The position numbers were made by a program, and so were the translations under genes. This document shows positions 63,870-64,000 of a stretch of 64,000 nt of DNA, one piece after another; position 1 is the first letter of the stretch; each line of letters starts with the position of its first letter. The notes under the pieces are model-generated. The model worked only from the letters and a program-made list of their open reading frames with translations, was not told the origin of the DNA and ran no database searches. Origin of the DNA: an uncultured Hyphomicrobiales bacterium (GTDB lineage: Bacteria > Pseudomonadota > Alphaproteobacteria > Rhizobiales > Beijerinckiaceae); the NCBI GenBank assembly GCA_903902915.1, contig CAIUWR010000071.1, positions 31,477-95,476 on the forward strand, in the 5' to 3' direction.

Positions 63870-64000
63870 TCACATTCGAAGTGCAACACGGTTTAATGAC
63901 TGACTGAAAAGTTCGTGTGGTGTTTTGAACGCCAGTCGTTTCCGGGGGCGATTATTCAACAAGTCTTCAATTTGAGCAAGTTCAGTATCTGTCACTGACG
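63870..64000 (-). mobile_element. IS30-family transposase, 3' end only (runs off the window)
   Basis: The last 42 codons of a transposase gene whose 5' part lies beyond position 64000. The fragment reads DTELAQIEDLLNNRPRKRLAFKTPHELF and then a stop at 63870-63872. The LNNRPRKxLxFxTPxE motif, which includes the final part of the DDE catalytic region, is diagnostic of IS30-family transposases. The element's right terminal repeat should lie near 63840-63869, but its exact end cannot be set here. Confidence 0.85.

Overview
The window reads as chromosomal DNA of a GC-rich alphaproteobacterium, most likely a member of the Hyphomicrobiales (Rhizobiales). The evidence is the three-gene proton-translocating transhydrogenase next to an aa3-oxidase subunit IV gene, the GapR (DUF2312)/DUF1244/N-formylglutamate amidohydrolase/DUF1036/pyruvate kinase neighbourhood, the zinc-free type of L36, and the NasT-NasS nitrate regulation. 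No phage, plasmid or CRISPR module is visible.

Layout. 1-6.1 kb: acyl-CoA synthetase, a divergent pair of DUF465 genes, one AT-rich AAA ATPase gene preceded by three direct repeats spaced exactly 21 bp apart (an insertion-like block), then purE-purK and rpsU. 6.1-16.2 kb: TPR lipoprotein, pntAA-pntAB-pntB, cytochrome oxidase subunit IV, a membrane protein with an ABC1 kinase, an FAD monooxygenase, a Doc/AbrB-type toxin-antitoxin pair with a 29-bp palindromic operator, and an M3 oligopeptidase. 16.3-26.5 kb: an NtrC-like regulator with an odd Walker B motif, an L,D-transpeptidase, an orphan NitT/TauT-type binding protein, a DUF882 M15-like cell-wall peptidase, and a complete NitT/TauT-type ABC transporter operon. 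26.5-31 kb: conserved small genes, pyruvate kinase and rpmJ. 31-47.4 kb: a catabolic region with a major facilitator, hydratase, D-2-hydroxyacid dehydrogenase and IclR, then one long minus-strand operon (cyclase, cupin, SDR, 3-hydroxyacyl-CoA dehydrogenase, complete branched-chain-type ABC transporter, BKACE enzyme), flanked by an amidohydrolase/decarboxylase, an Ldh2-type dehydrogenase and a flavin monooxygenase. 47.6-60.7 kb: an assimilatory nitrate cluster, rhodanese-trxC-nasT-nasS, an attenuator leader, nrtA-nrtB-nrtD, NirB-like flavoprotein, nitrite reductase, a CysJ-like electron donor and nasA. 60.8-64 kb: a methyltransferase, then a lower-GC block with two glycosyltransferase-like genes, a small secreted protein and the 3' end of an IS30-family transposase running off the window.

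The strongest unusual signals are: (1) a 242-243 bp mobile-looking element, present twice (34995-35237 and 47364-47605), each copy lying between convergent genes. It has 17-nt terminal inverted repeats and four alternating GC-rich hairpins, and its CTAG ends supply the stop codons of three neighbouring genes. (2) A terminator/antiterminator switch in the nrtA leader whose hexaloop hairpin matches the ANTAR-protein target, next to nasT-nasS. (3) The AT-rich orphan ATPase with its 21-bp phased repeats. (4) The transporter-linked catabolic operon, whose substrate cannot be deduced from sequence alone.

Start codons were chosen by Shine-Dalgarno spacing, overlaps and family length. All assignments come from reading motifs; no database search was run.
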